From: Siphonodentalium dalli
Taxonomy: Eukaryota > Mollusca > Scaphopoda > Gadilida > Siphonodentaliidae
Length of the DNA: 64,000 nucleotides
NCBI GenBank assembly: GCA_032622095.1
Contig: CP136069.1
Location: 105,924,278 to 105,988,277, forward strand
Reading direction: 5' to 3'
The notes under the pieces are model-generated. The model saw nothing but the letters and a program-made list of their open reading frames with translations, was not told where the DNA came from and made no database searches. The translations under genes and the position numbers were made by a program. How positions within the stretch are numbered: the stretch's first letter is position 1; each line of letters begins with the position of its first letter. Below are positions 22,295-34,050 of this stretch, piece by piece.

Positions 22295-25200
22295 CTATTT
22301 TTGTTCTCCCAGAGCCGCCTTGAATGTTTCTAGGTCGGCGGCATTGACTGTGCTGTTGTCCAGTTTGTTCCAGTCGAGTACAGTCCTCGGGAAGAAGGAA
22401 TATCCGTATTGGTCTGTGTTTGTATGAATTGGTTCGTAGGCACTTTCGTTATTTGTGTTTAGTTTCTCCACGATGTTGTCACTAACAAAGTCCTTGAATT
22501 TTGTGGGTTTCTTTTTCCTCTTTGGGCGGTAGTTTCTTAGGTAGTGTTCGGAGTTGATACCCGGGGCTGATCCCTTCACCACTTTGTAAAATAGTGTCAG
22601 TCTCTGTTCCTTTCTTCTTGCTTCTAGGGATGGTAGTTGAAGTTCACTGAGCATTGATGTTACACAGCCTTTCTCTCTCGTTCGGTAGTCCTGTTTTATA
22701 AATCTTGCTCCTTTGCGTTGCACCTTCTCCAGCTTTGTCTTGTCCTTTTCATAGTGAGGATCCCAGATTGTTGCTGCATACTCTAGCTGAGGGCGGACTA
22801 ATGCTATGTATGCCGTTTTTCTAAGATCCATTTAGCAGTACCTGAGATTTCGCCGAAGGAAGCCGAGGGTGGAGTTTGCCTTCTTCGTGGTGGACTCGAT
22901 GTGGTGATGCCACTGCATGTCATTGGAGAATTGCACGCCAAGGTACGGGTTGTTTGTGACTTCTTGGAGTATCTGCCCTGCCAGTTGGTAAAATCTTTGT
23001 GTCTTCTGCTTTAGGCTCATAATGTAGCACTTAATTGGATTAAAGCGCATCCCCCATTTGGTGGCCCATGATTCCAGTTTGCGTAGGTCTTGTTGCAATA
23101 TTTCGTGGTCTTTGTAGGTGTTTATCTGGCGGTACAGGAGGCAGTCATCTGCGAATAGGCGGACTTGTGATGTTACTGTGTCCGGTAGGTCATTTATGTG
23201 ACAGAGAAAGAGCAGCGGTCCCAATACTGTTCCCTGTGGTACTCCTGATAGCACGTCAACTTCTTCTGAGTAGTATCCCTCGAGTGCAACTCTCATCTTT
23301 CTTTCAGAAAGGATGCTAGCCATCTGTTGACCGGGCCTGTGATACCGTAGTGATTTAGTTTGGTCAATAGGCTGTCATGTGGCACGGTGTCGAAAGCTTT
23401 GGAGAAATCAAGGATGGCCACGTCGATCTGCTTCTTGTTGTCAAATGATTGTAAGATGTCTTGTGTTGTCACTGCTAGTTGTGTTTCGCAGGAATATCCC
23501 CTTCGAAAGCCATGGTTTAGCTTTGTTAGTATGTTGTGCTTCTCCAGATGTTCATGGATATGGCGGCATATGAGGTGTTCTAGTAGCTTGCACGGTACTG
23601 ATGTTAGGGACACAGGAAGATAGTTTTCCGCTTGATGTCGGTCTCCTTTTTTGTAGACCGAGGCTATGTTGGCGCTGCGCCAGTCCCTTGGCAATGTGCC
23701 TGTGTCTAATGATAGTTGGAATATGAGCCTGGAGGCAGGTGCCAGTTGTTTTGCGTACTTCTTTAGGATGGAGTTTGGGATACCGTCTGGGTCAGAGGCT
23801 TTGGATGGGTTTAATCTCTTCAGCAGAGCTTCAACGCCATTCACTGTCACTGTCAGTTTGCCGATGTTTTCGCATTTGGGTGGAAGGTCAGGAAGTGGTG
23901 GTTGGTTCTTGGTGAATACTGACTGGAACTGCTTTACCAGAATTTCTGCTTTGCCTTTTGGGTCGTCAATCAGCTTGCCTTGCGATTTCAACGGCGACAC
24001 TCCGATGTTATCTTGTTTTCTGCTCTTGGTATATCTCCAGAATGGTTTCGTCGTCTTTTGTTCTAAACCTTCTTTAATCTTAGCAATTTCTTGATCTTAT
24101 AGTTTACCCATGGAGTGTTCTGCTTTGGTGATATCAGCTTAGATGGTATGTGTTGGTCCATAGATTTGTGTATGCCCTCCTTCAGATGTTTCGACATATC
24201 CTCCACGGTTGCACTATTTAGTGGACGTAGGCCTTCTCCCAGTATTTGCAGATCCAGTCCAAGTTGTGTCCAGTCGTCTGCTTTTTTATATAGATAGCAC
24301 TTCCTCGGTTTTGAATGTTGGTACCTGGGCTTCATGTCGATGTCAGTAATGACTATGGCGTGGTCAGAGATGCCTGGTATGCTGGTTGATGATTTTACCA
24401 GTGATGCATTGTTGGTGAAGACCAGGTCTAGCAAGTTCTTTTCCCGTGTTGGTTGTTCGTGCATTTGTTTTAGCCCTTTTTCTGACATGATTTCTAGTAG
24501 GTGAGTTTGTATATCTTTGTCTTGGGTTCCTCTGTTTACTACTGAGCTGTTCCACTCTATATCCGGGCAATTAAAGTCCTCATAGATGATCATGTGTTTT
24601 TGCTTTCCAGATGTCGCTAGGTTGATGGACTTCTCTAGCTCTGCGATGTGGTGGTTCTCTCTGTGTGGCATATAGTAAGCCCCTATCAGTATGTCCTTGC
24701 TGGATGTTGATCTGACCTTGACCCAGTTGATTTCGCTATCTGTCACCAGTTGTGGTTGCTCCGTTGATATTAAGTTCTTGTGGACAAAGATGAAGACGCC
24801 CCCTCCAGTGGATGCTCTGTCATTTCGGTAGCACGCATAGTTCTCTGGGAAAATTTCGCTTGACTTGATGTGCTCAGGTGTTGGGTTTTTCCCAGGTTTG
24901 ACTCCCTGTAGCCATGATTCAGTGCCTATTACAATATCTGGCTTGGTGTATTCCAGTGATGTAGCTAGTTCGGCATGTTTGTCTCTTATGCTGCGGCAGT
25001 TAACTGTCAGTATCCTCATATTTCTCTTGGGTGGTAATTTGTACGGTCCAGTACGAGATGATGTTGATCCGGTGGTGTTCCGTGTGCTATTCGGTCTATT
25101 TCGTGGTACTGGTGTACTTGCCTCCATTGGGTTGAAGACAGACTCTGATGAAACTGAGTCGATGGTTGAGTCCAGGTTGAGGCATTCATATATGTTGGGG

Positions 25201-25826
25201 TCAGCTTCATATGAGTGGAAGGTGAAGCTGTCCAGATTTATGCTTTCGCATTTGCAGCAAATCCAAGAGATGCTCTTTCTGTGCAGGTTGCTGTATTCTT
25301 CTGCTGACATCTCAAGGCATGATTGATGGTACCAAATGCTGCATTCGTCACAACAGACTCCTTGTTGGTTCCACTTTACTAAACATTGGCAGTATCCACA
25401 TGGGAACTTCTCTTCGAGCCCTGGTCCGGTGTTTGACTCTATGTCGCCTGCAAGCATCAATGTCAGGAGGAAGATGGTTTTAGATGGGTTCGTGTTATCT
25501 GGCCATGTGATCGGACCTCTTCGTGCTGTTGATAGTCGAGGGTTTGTTAGAGTATGTGCCAGCTGCTGGTGGTACCACGTCTTCTGGTTGTCTGAGTTGA
25601 GGTACGTAGTTATGGATGTTAAGATGAACATTTGTAGTATCAATCTGTATGCCAGATCTGTGTTTTTAGTTCTCGGTCTCATTCGGCGTAGCTTGGTATC
25701 AAGTCCATGCTGTCTGAATGATCGCGAGAACTTGTTGGGTGGCATTTTATCTTTGTCGCTGCCCAGTGGCAGTAGGTGGGTTTTGAAAAGACAGTTTTTC
25801 TCAGAGTAGCTTGGTGACAAGTCCAT
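22295..25826 (-). pseudogene. LINE copy 2 ORF2: 2A-like, PHD, APE, reverse transcriptase (broken)
   Basis: The domain order and all inactivating lesions are the same as in copy 1: the 587-aa segment 25826-24063, then 24000-23293, 23323-22832 and 22831-22295, with the TAA at 22834-22832. Differences noted from copy 1 are Lys to Asn near residue 31 and Cys to Tyr at residue 415, just before the endonuclease EDFN block. Shared lesions show the element was dead before duplication. Confidence 0.9.
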
Positions 25827-25947
25827 GCTGTCTGAGTGGTTGTCAATTGTGTATACTATAGAGTTATTTGTTATTGTTATGTTAATACTGACCTGTATAC
25901 CATACAGGCAGGTGTTAACAGTTGGAATGTTAATACTGACCTGGGGG

Positions 25948-26666
25948 TTAGAGTTCCCAGCAGTCCTTCTCGCTTTGGTCTGCTATACGGCGAAGCCAGG
26001 TTTTTGCTAACAGCTTGTCGGGGTGGATGCCGTCTGTGTACAACGAGAAGTTGTAATAATGGCGAGATACCTTCTTTCTTTTGACGCTTGATCGGACGTA
26101 TAGGTCGTTGGAGAATTTAGGAGAATATGTCCTGTTTGAAGTGTTTATCTTCCTTATCTCTTGATTTAGTGTCTTTAGTAGTTGTTGTCGTCTTCATCAA
26201 ACCATTCTGGGTGATTGTGGCCTCTTGAATTGTTGAATAGCTTTATGGAGTAAGCTGGGATCTCCAATATGGTTATTCTTCACTCTGTGAAGCTATCGAT
26301 GAGATTTTGGATTTTGGATAGCTTCTCTAGTACCTCTGGTATTAAGAGTTCAGCGTTCGGGTGTAACTCGATGAACTTTCCCTTCTTGTCGGTGAGATCA
26401 CAAGTTCCTAACCAGATGTAAAACCATACCCTGCCGTTGTAGTGATTTGCTATGGTTTTCAGATGAGTTTCCAGCCACAGGATTGTGTGGTCGGTTCTGT
26501 AGCCTGGAGTAGATTTCCAAACAATCGATTTTTCCGTCGATGATGATATCTGATTTTGTAGGTAGTTTCCTTTACTGTCAGATATGATATATGCTTTCCT
26601 TGTTTGTAGTCTCCTATTTCTGGTGTGCTGGCTTTTGATAAACCTCTTAAGTTTCTGTTCAGACAT
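25948..26666 (-). pseudogene. LINE copy 2 ORF1: esterase, stop plus 10-bp deletion
   Basis: Same esterase as in copy 1, with the shared TGA at 26282-26280. A 10-bp deletion at about 26183 also shifts the frame before the 'DGIHPD' block, so the His of the triad is out of frame. The deletion is private to this copy and therefore arose after the duplication, or marks a different haplotype. Confidence 0.8.
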
Positions 26667-26954
26667 TTACGCAAGAGCAATTCGAATGTTTATACTGACA
26701 ACAAGATGGCGGCGCCCGTGGAAAAATACGGATCAGCCCACTTACCTGTTTACACTCATAAAATACATTATAAATACACAATTTAACAATATAAAAGTTC
26801 TAAAACAAATGATTTATGATAAATCATCAGTATGTTGTTTCAGGTTTGATGATCCACGATGAGTTGATGGTGTAATTTGCGATATTTTATCAATTTTTGG
26901 ACGAGAAAATAATTGCGTTGTAGAAAATAATTGCGCAGAATCAATAATATTAAG

Positions 26955-27507
26955 GCCGTGGCTAAAGAACGGTATACCGCTCTTTAGTACCAAACGCTAA
27001 AGAGTGGTATAACACGCTTTAGCTATATGGGCCTGATACGCTAATTAACGGTATACCGCTCTTTAGCGTTTGGTGCTAAAGAACGGTATACTGCTCTTTA
27101 GTGACAAACGATAAAGAGCGGTATACCATGCTTTAGCTATATGGGCCTGATACGCTAACGAACGGTATACCACTCTTTAGCGTTTGGTGCTAAAGAGTGG
27201 TATAGGCCTACTGCTCTTTAGCCCTCGGTGCTAAAGAGCGGTCCAGGTTGGACGAGCGGCACGTGCGTTGCCAAGATATTTTGCGCATTGCGCCAACACA
27301 TAACGTTATAATCCGTATCGCTCTTTAGCTCTCATCGCTAAAGAGTGGTGTGCCGTTCTTTAGCCGCCAGTGCTAAAGAGCTGTCCATGTTGGATGAGCG
27401 GCACGTGCGTTGCCAAGATATTTTGCGCATTGCGTGTAACGTTATAATCCGTACCGCTCTGTAGCCCTCATCACTAAAGAGCGGTATACCGTTCTTTAGC
27501 CACTTCG
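26955..27507. mobile_element. Palindrome-array MITE, copy 2
   Basis: Duplicate of 18022-18564, flanked by TAATATTAAG at 26945-26954 and 27508-27517. It is 10 bp longer: the spacer near 27245 keeps 'ggacgagcggcacgtg', which copy 1 has lost. One palindrome also differs (CTCTGTAG for CTCTTTAG near 27458). Confidence 0.85.
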
Positions 27508-27813
27508 TAATATTAAGCTAATTCTTTTAGCTGCACCATTACATCTGAAATTGCTCGATGTCGTTAGACTAGGTTAATGTATGTTTTATATGCTTGTTCC
27601 CGTTCATTATCTGCACATTTTTTTAATCGGCACGGAAATCTACCTACTAACTTATTTGAACGCACAATATAATTTGGATAGTTAAATCATACATCTTATC
27701 ACTGGAAAAATATGCTCTAAATCTGTTGGCAGGGCTATTTCAATATACAACATCATATGTATTCAAAGTTTCTAATATATAAATTATACCACAAATTATC
27801 ATACAAAAAATAT

Positions 27814-30243
27814 GTTTTCAAGATGGCATCCAATATGGCTATTCAGAAATGTGAGCTTCAAAATATATCCTGATAAAATATACACATCATATATGTGATC
27901 ATATATCATACAAATGGATGTATTAGCGTTTTTAGCGTAATTCCTATGCTATCTCCATTACAAAAAATGGCTGCCAAAATGGCCATCGTTTACTTCAAGA
28001 TACAATGCTTAAAAACGTATTGCATTTTTACAAAGGCTCATATGTATCATTTAGGTTTATAGTTTGTATAGCATATGCCAAATTATCATACAATTTGTCA
28101 TCACAAAAAAACAATATATGTTTTCAAGATGGCGTCCAATATGGCTATTCAGAAATGTCAGCTTCAAAATATATCTTGATAAAATGTACACATTTGCTGT
28201 GATCATATATTGTTCAACTGAATGTATTAGCGTTTATAGCGTAATACCTATGATATCCCTACTATAAAATGGCTTCCAAAATAGCCACCATTACTCTAAA
28301 ATACAAAGCTTAAAATTACATGCATAATTTAGAAAGTTGATTTTGATTAGTTATACTACTTATATTTCTTCAAAGAGTTAATATTGCCTTATTCTTATCA
28401 CAGTTTTAAAACCAATCTACAAAAATGTTCATTGTGTATCATATAATGAGTTCGTGGTAGGCTATCTCATTGTACAACATATACGTATTTATATTTGTTT
28501 GTAATATCCGATGGAGTATTTCGTAAATAAAGTTGTCAAATACTATAATATAATATAAACTCTCAATATCAAAGTATTAAACAAACGAAAAAATAGTCTC
28601 AGAGCCGTCCCATGGGGTAGAATCCCTCTATTACATATATCATACACAATATGATTTTGTTTTAAACCGTGTTGTGTGGAACATAGACATTTTAATATCA
28701 TTTTAATCAAACGTTCTAAAACAAATTACTTAAACAATCTTTTCTTAAAAGCTGTTTAAAAAATTGTCTACCTAATTCTCAATAATTTTTTGCTAGGCTC
28801 GTAGTTTTATCATATGGAGCGTATCTTCGAAACGAAATTAGTAAGAACGTTTTTTTTTTTGGTAGTGGGAATGTGTCAGGGGTGAATTCTGCTATAATTC
28901 ACTTAATGCTATGTTTTCAAGATGGCGTCCAATATGGCTATTCTGAAATGTCAGCTTCAAAATATATCTTGATAAAATGTACACATTTGCTGTGATCATA
29001 TATTGTTCAACTGGATGTATTAGCGTTTATACCGTAATACCTATGCTATCTCCATTAGAAAAATGGCTGCCAAAATGGCCATCATTTACTTCAAGATACA
29101 GGGCTTAAAAATGTATTGCATTTTTACAAAGGCTCATATGTATCATTTAGGTTTGTAGTTTGTATAGTATATGCCAAATTATCATACAATTTGTCATCAC
29201 AAAAAAACAATATATGTTTTCAAGATGGCGTCCAATATGGCTATTCAGAAATGTCAGCTTCAAAATATATCTTAATAAAATGTATACATTTGCTGTGATC
29301 ATATATTGTTCAACTGAATGTATTAGCGTTTATAGCATAATACCTATGATATCCCTACTATAAAATGGCTTCCAAAATGGCCACCATTACTCTAAAATAC
29401 AAAGCTTAAAATTACATGCATAATTTAGAAAGTTGATTTTGATGAGTTATACTACTTATTTCTTCAAAGAGTTAATATTGCCTTATTCTTATCACAGTTT
29501 TAAAAACAATCTACAAAAATGTTCATTGTGTATCATATAATGAGTTCTTGGTAGGCTATCTGATTGTACAACATATACGTATTTATATTTGTTTGTAATA
29601 TCCGATGGAGTATTTCGTAAATAAAGTTGTCAAATGCTATAATATAATATAAACTCTCAATATCAAAGTATTAAACAAACGAAAAAATAGTCACAGAGCC
29701 GTCCTATGGGGTAGAATCCCTCTATTACATATCTCATACACAATATGATTTTGTTTTAAACCGAGTTGTGTGGAACATAGACATTATAATATCATTTTAA
29801 TCAACTGTTCTAAAACAAATTACTTAAACAATCTTTTCTTAAAAGCTGTTTAAAAAATTGTCTACCTAATTCTCAATTATTTTTTGCTAGGTTCGTAGTT
29901 TTATCATATGGAGCGTAGGTTCGAAACGAAATTAGTAAGAACGTTTTTTCTTTTTTGGTAGTGGGAATGTGTCAGGGGTAAATTATGATATAATTCACTT
30001 AATGCTATGTTTTCAAGATGGCGTCCAATATGGCAATTGAGAACTGTGAGCTTCAAAATATATCTGATAAATTGTATTCCTTAGTTAATATGATCACATA
30101 ATTATGTGCTTGGCTGTCTTCGCGTTGATAACGTATTAGCAACGCTGACGCCATTATAAAATGGCCAACATTTACTTCAAAATATACAGCTTCAGAGAAA
30201 TGTTCGGTATTTTACAAAATAAAACCGAGTGATATTTTGTCTA
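27814..30243 (+). repeat. Higher-order repeat, copy 2
   Basis: Same arrangement as 18871-21300, with the marker phrase displaced by 8943 (27814, 28120, 28913, 29216, 30010; small indels apply). Confidence 0.85.
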
Positions 30244-30474
30244 TCTTCTCGAAATGTATGAACAAAACAAGAGATTATATACATTATAAACAACTGAAAT
30301 GTAGTCAGAAAGACTCAGTTGATGACCACTATACACAAAAATAAATTTGATTACTGCCAACACAGTGTCAGAATTGAAAAATAAATAGTAAATATGTATC
30401 ATATAGTGCATACATATCATAAACACTATAATGTCGCATTGAATATTCATTTTATTTATTTATATTATGCCGAC

Positions 30475-30602
30475 TAACAGTAGTAGTATAAAGTAGAGGG
30501 AATAGTTAATTGATATATATAAGGGTGGTTGGGCAATTCAGCAGAAACCCCCCCTTATATATATCAATTAACTATTCCCTCTACTTTATACTACTACTGT
30601 TA
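30475..30602. repeat. 128-bp hairpin with perfect 51-bp arms at the fold point
   Basis: Arms 30475-30525 and 30552-30602 are exact reverse complements around a 26-nt loop. Each arm begins TAACAGTAGTAGTATAAAG, so it is a variant of the giant element's own terminus (AGTAGTATAAAGTAGAGG). It could be a 120-bp MITE of the same family (30479-30598) or a head-to-head junction of two element ends. Copy 1 of the core unit ends at the same motif (to 21558) but lacks the second arm. Confidence 0.85.
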
Positions 30603-31630
30603 TCCATTTTTTGTAATGGAGATAGCATAGGAATTACGCTAAAAACGCTAATACATCCATTTGTATGATATATGATCACAGCAAATGTGTACATTTTATC
30701 AGGATATATTTTGAAGCTCACATTTCTGAATAGCCATATTGGATGCCATCTTGAAAACATATTTTTTGTATGATAATTTGTGGTATAATTTATATATTAG
30801 AAACTTTGAATACATATGATGTTGTATATTGAAATAGCCCTGCCAACAGATTTAGAGCATATTTTTCCAGTGATAAGATGTATGATTTAACTATCCAAAT
30901 TATATTGTGAGTTCAAATAAGTTAGTAGGTAGATTTTCGTGCCGATTTAAAAAATGTGCAGATAATGAACGGGAACATGCATATAAAACATACATTAACC
31001 TAGTCTAACGACATCGAGCAATTTCAGATGTAATGGTGCAGCTAACAGAATTAGCTTAATATTATTGTTTGATTGATTCTGCGAGATAATTGCATACTAT
31101 TGATAGGCATAGCATTGAAAGTACAAAATGGTCGCGTGCACATATGCATTTTATATTTGCTTTCATCGTATAAATCTGTACATAAATGCGTGATAAATAA
31201 TTATTCTAAATTATCAACTCTCAATAGGTCGCCTACTAATGAGATTTATGCGTGTGTGCAGATGTCAACACAGGCGTCATGTTGTATAAATAGGTAAATT
31301 AATCAGATATATAATGGCCATTCACTGCTTGTTGAAACTTAACGCCTGACACTTCACCTTGCATCAATTGTAAGTTTAATAACGAACGACCGGGAACTGT
31401 TTCTGTCCGAGCATATTTACATCTGATGCTAAATTGCGTACGGATTCACCAGCATTTGTTTTTCTAAACCGTGTTGCATTATGATTAAGGGAGAATTATT
31501 TGCCATAATCAGGTAAGTGTTATATTTATGGTATGTAAACAAAACTGTTATAGTATTTTTTTTTTTTTAAATAAAACAATTTTTGAATTGGAATGTTAAT
31601 TTGTAGAAATTAGAGCGCATTTGCTAGATA

Positions 31631-32632
31631 ATTAGGGGATAACAGTGTGATGTTTTGTGATTTCGGAAAGGTACATGGCGAATATACTGTGGCAAATTTA
31701 GTTAATGGGCGACGGCGGAGCCGGAGCCCATTAACGGGTATTTGCCACAGTATATTCGCCATGTACCTTTCCGAAATCACAAAACACCACACTGTTATCC
31801 CCATTCTAATGCTCTTCGAACTTTAAAACGTTATTTAGACAAACAAATGCCTCGTAATTATCAACGAAATGTGCGGCCATAGAAAACACTCAACCAATTC
31901 ACGACTTTTTATTTTAAATTTAATTCGCTAGATAAAATATAGTCCCTCAATTACCATCGCTCTTATCGTTAAAAATGCTGATAAACATGAAAAATTGCCA
32001 CTTCAAATAGAAATAAAGTTTCTGCATGTACCTGATGTCTTTTTCAGATGTTTACCACTTTCAAACTGAAGTTTTGATTTTATCGCGAACTTGAAGTTGA
32101 ACTTGAAGTTGAATTGAAACAATGGGAAATTGTTTACTCAATGCGTTGTATTTCACACCGTGTCTCGCGGTTTCATGTCAAGAAATTTGGTCAAAATGAT
32201 ATCGAGACACTGACATTGGTGGAATATAACGGTGTGGTGTTTTGTATTTTCTGAAAGTACATGTATACAGGGCGAATGTACTGACTGTCAATTTTCGACA
32301 AAAGAGGCATCGCTGGTTTGTTTATATAGCAACGAGCTAGTAACGGAAGTCAGTAGCAAGGGCGCCAACTCTATAATCTACTCCGTAACGTCGCCGGCGT
32401 GTATTGCGTAAGGGTGACGTCATGGAGTGAAACGGAACAGTGAGCGGTGCTGCACTGCTGGATTGGGCATGCATGTCCGAGATTAGGAATTCAGCTAACG
32501 GCAATATTGGCGCGTATGAATATCTAACATTGAAGCGGTGAACCGGACTATACATTGCGACAGGTTATTGAATGAATAACCCCCCGCAAATATGTGGTGT
32601 TTCCGGGGGTATATTGGCCTAAGTGCATTAGA
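31631..32632. mobile_element. ~1.0-kb insert in the right arm only
   Basis: Core copy 2 reads 'gctagataaatgttaat' (inverted near 21680) where the right arm has about 1,000 extra bases between 'gctagata' and 'aatgttaat'. The pentamer 'attag' occurs at both ends, but I cannot settle the target duplication. The insert has a strong palindrome at its left and a related 'ggtgtggtgttttgt...gtacatg' block near 32231-32280, which suggests subterminal repeats of one family. The minus-strand open frame 32337-32555 shows no motif. Confidence 0.65.
31635..31802. repeat. 168-bp near-perfect palindrome
   Basis: GGGGATAACAGTGTG at the left and its mirror CACTGTTATCCCC at the right enclose two arms of about 80 bp that differ at a few positions. 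The arms meet at a GC-rich centre (GGCGGAGCCGGAG). It is far more GC-rich at the middle than its surroundings, and would form a cruciform or a long RNA hairpin. Confidence 0.85.
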
Positions 32633-33643
32633 AATGTTAATATACTGTTACGATATGCTTAGCCACAACGTGTAGACAAATAAGATTTTACATAAAAAAA
32701 ATTGTAAAACTATGATTATTATTTTCAGTTTGCATGTTTAAAGATAACGAATTGCAACAATGTTAGTTTGGATACTGTAATAGACTATCTAAACAATTGT
32801 GTGTATCCGTTTTTTATAATTAAGAGTTGCATACAAACAGATAACAAACGCTCTTTAACGATAATTTTTCAACCATATTTAAGTTAAATTATTAGCGCCC
32901 TTTTAAGAATTATGATGTGAAGAAGACCTATTTATTAACAATTCTGAGGTAAAATTATTACAATTTTTTTTTGCTGTGATATTGAAACACTTTTGGTATT
33001 GAAATTATAAAATGAAATCTTAGTGCCCTTTGAAGACATCTTGTTTATAAATAGTGTAAGATATATAAAATATTAAAATAAATCTTATTGCCATTTTAAG
33101 ACATCTGGGTTGAACATAGTGTACTATATGCAAATAAGAAAATAAATGTTTCGCTCCGATTAATATACAAACCTGATATAATTTATTGTTTTAAATTACA
33201 TAGAACATATGTTGAACAAGATAATAATTAATTAAAAGTTATCTGAAATCATAATATAATAAACTTATCTGACGATTGAATCCATGCTTTGATTTCCTAT
33301 TTTAGCTGGCTTATATAGGCTATATTGGAATGTTTACCGTAACATACCTACAGCTGCAAATATGCAAATTTGACAGGTGTAGTATAAATTATTCGTTTTG
33401 TACGGTCATAGATACGCCTCGTTAACGTTATTTTGAAATGTGAGCTACGATGAGGTGGAGATTAATCGCCTTGTACAGAGATGTGTGTAAGGCTTGAATG
33501 ACATTAATCATATGTACTATGTGACGACAATTACATTGACATTGAGGTATTATGCGACGAATACACGAGCATTTTTTGTTGACTTCATTTTTTGTGACTA
33601 TAGATAGATTGAGTAAATTAATGTGTTACTGTATATAGAGCTC

Positions 33644-34050
33644 GACATGAATTCTTGACGAATGAGAGTAGTTTATTCTACTTGGGTAGAATGACATCAT
33701 TTGTTGGGACTAAAGATAGAATGACTTTCTTTATATAAACAGATGATTCGCATAGGTGAAATTGAGAGAGTATTATACTTCGATTGATTATCTGTTCTTT
33801 AATGAGTAAGTAGCTTTTGCTATGCAAAACAGAGGTGGACATGAATTCTCGACGAAGACATCATCCTATTTTGTGAGTATAGTGCTATATGTTGGTATAT
33901 TATTCGACTTAAAGAAAGATGGCTCGAATGACATCATTTGCTTGGGACTAAAGATAGAATGTTTTTTCCTTATATAAACAGACACATTCGCATAGGTAAA
34001 ATTGAGAGAGAATTGTACTTCGATGGATCTGTTATTTAGTAGGTAAGTAA
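33644..34050 (-). repeat. ~194-bp tandem repeat in the right arm
   Basis: 'gacatgaattct(c/t)gacgaa' at 33644 and 33838 starts two diverged units, each followed by 'gacatcattt', 'actaaagatagaatg' and 'cttcgat'. The left arm has only one unit (about 11830-12015), so a unit was gained or lost after the arms separated. Confidence 0.65.

Larger units (their letters stand above)
22232..26933 (-). mobile_element. CR1-type LINE, copy 2 (dead)
   Basis: This is the second copy of the LINE at 13289-18000, carried along by the tandem duplication and not independently inserted: its flanks match as well as its body. It is 10 bp shorter because of a deletion in ORF1 near 26183. Confidence 0.9.
21559..30500 (+). 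repeat. Core unit copy 2 (8.9 kb)
   Basis: This is a direct copy of 12736-21558. The junction is abrupt: the terminal-like end of copy 1 (GTAGTATAAAGTAGAGGG) is fused to the start of copy 2. The LINE in both copies has the same inactivating stops and frameshifts, so duplication came after inactivation. It could be a true recent tandem duplication or two haplotypes joined by the assembler. Confidence 0.9.
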
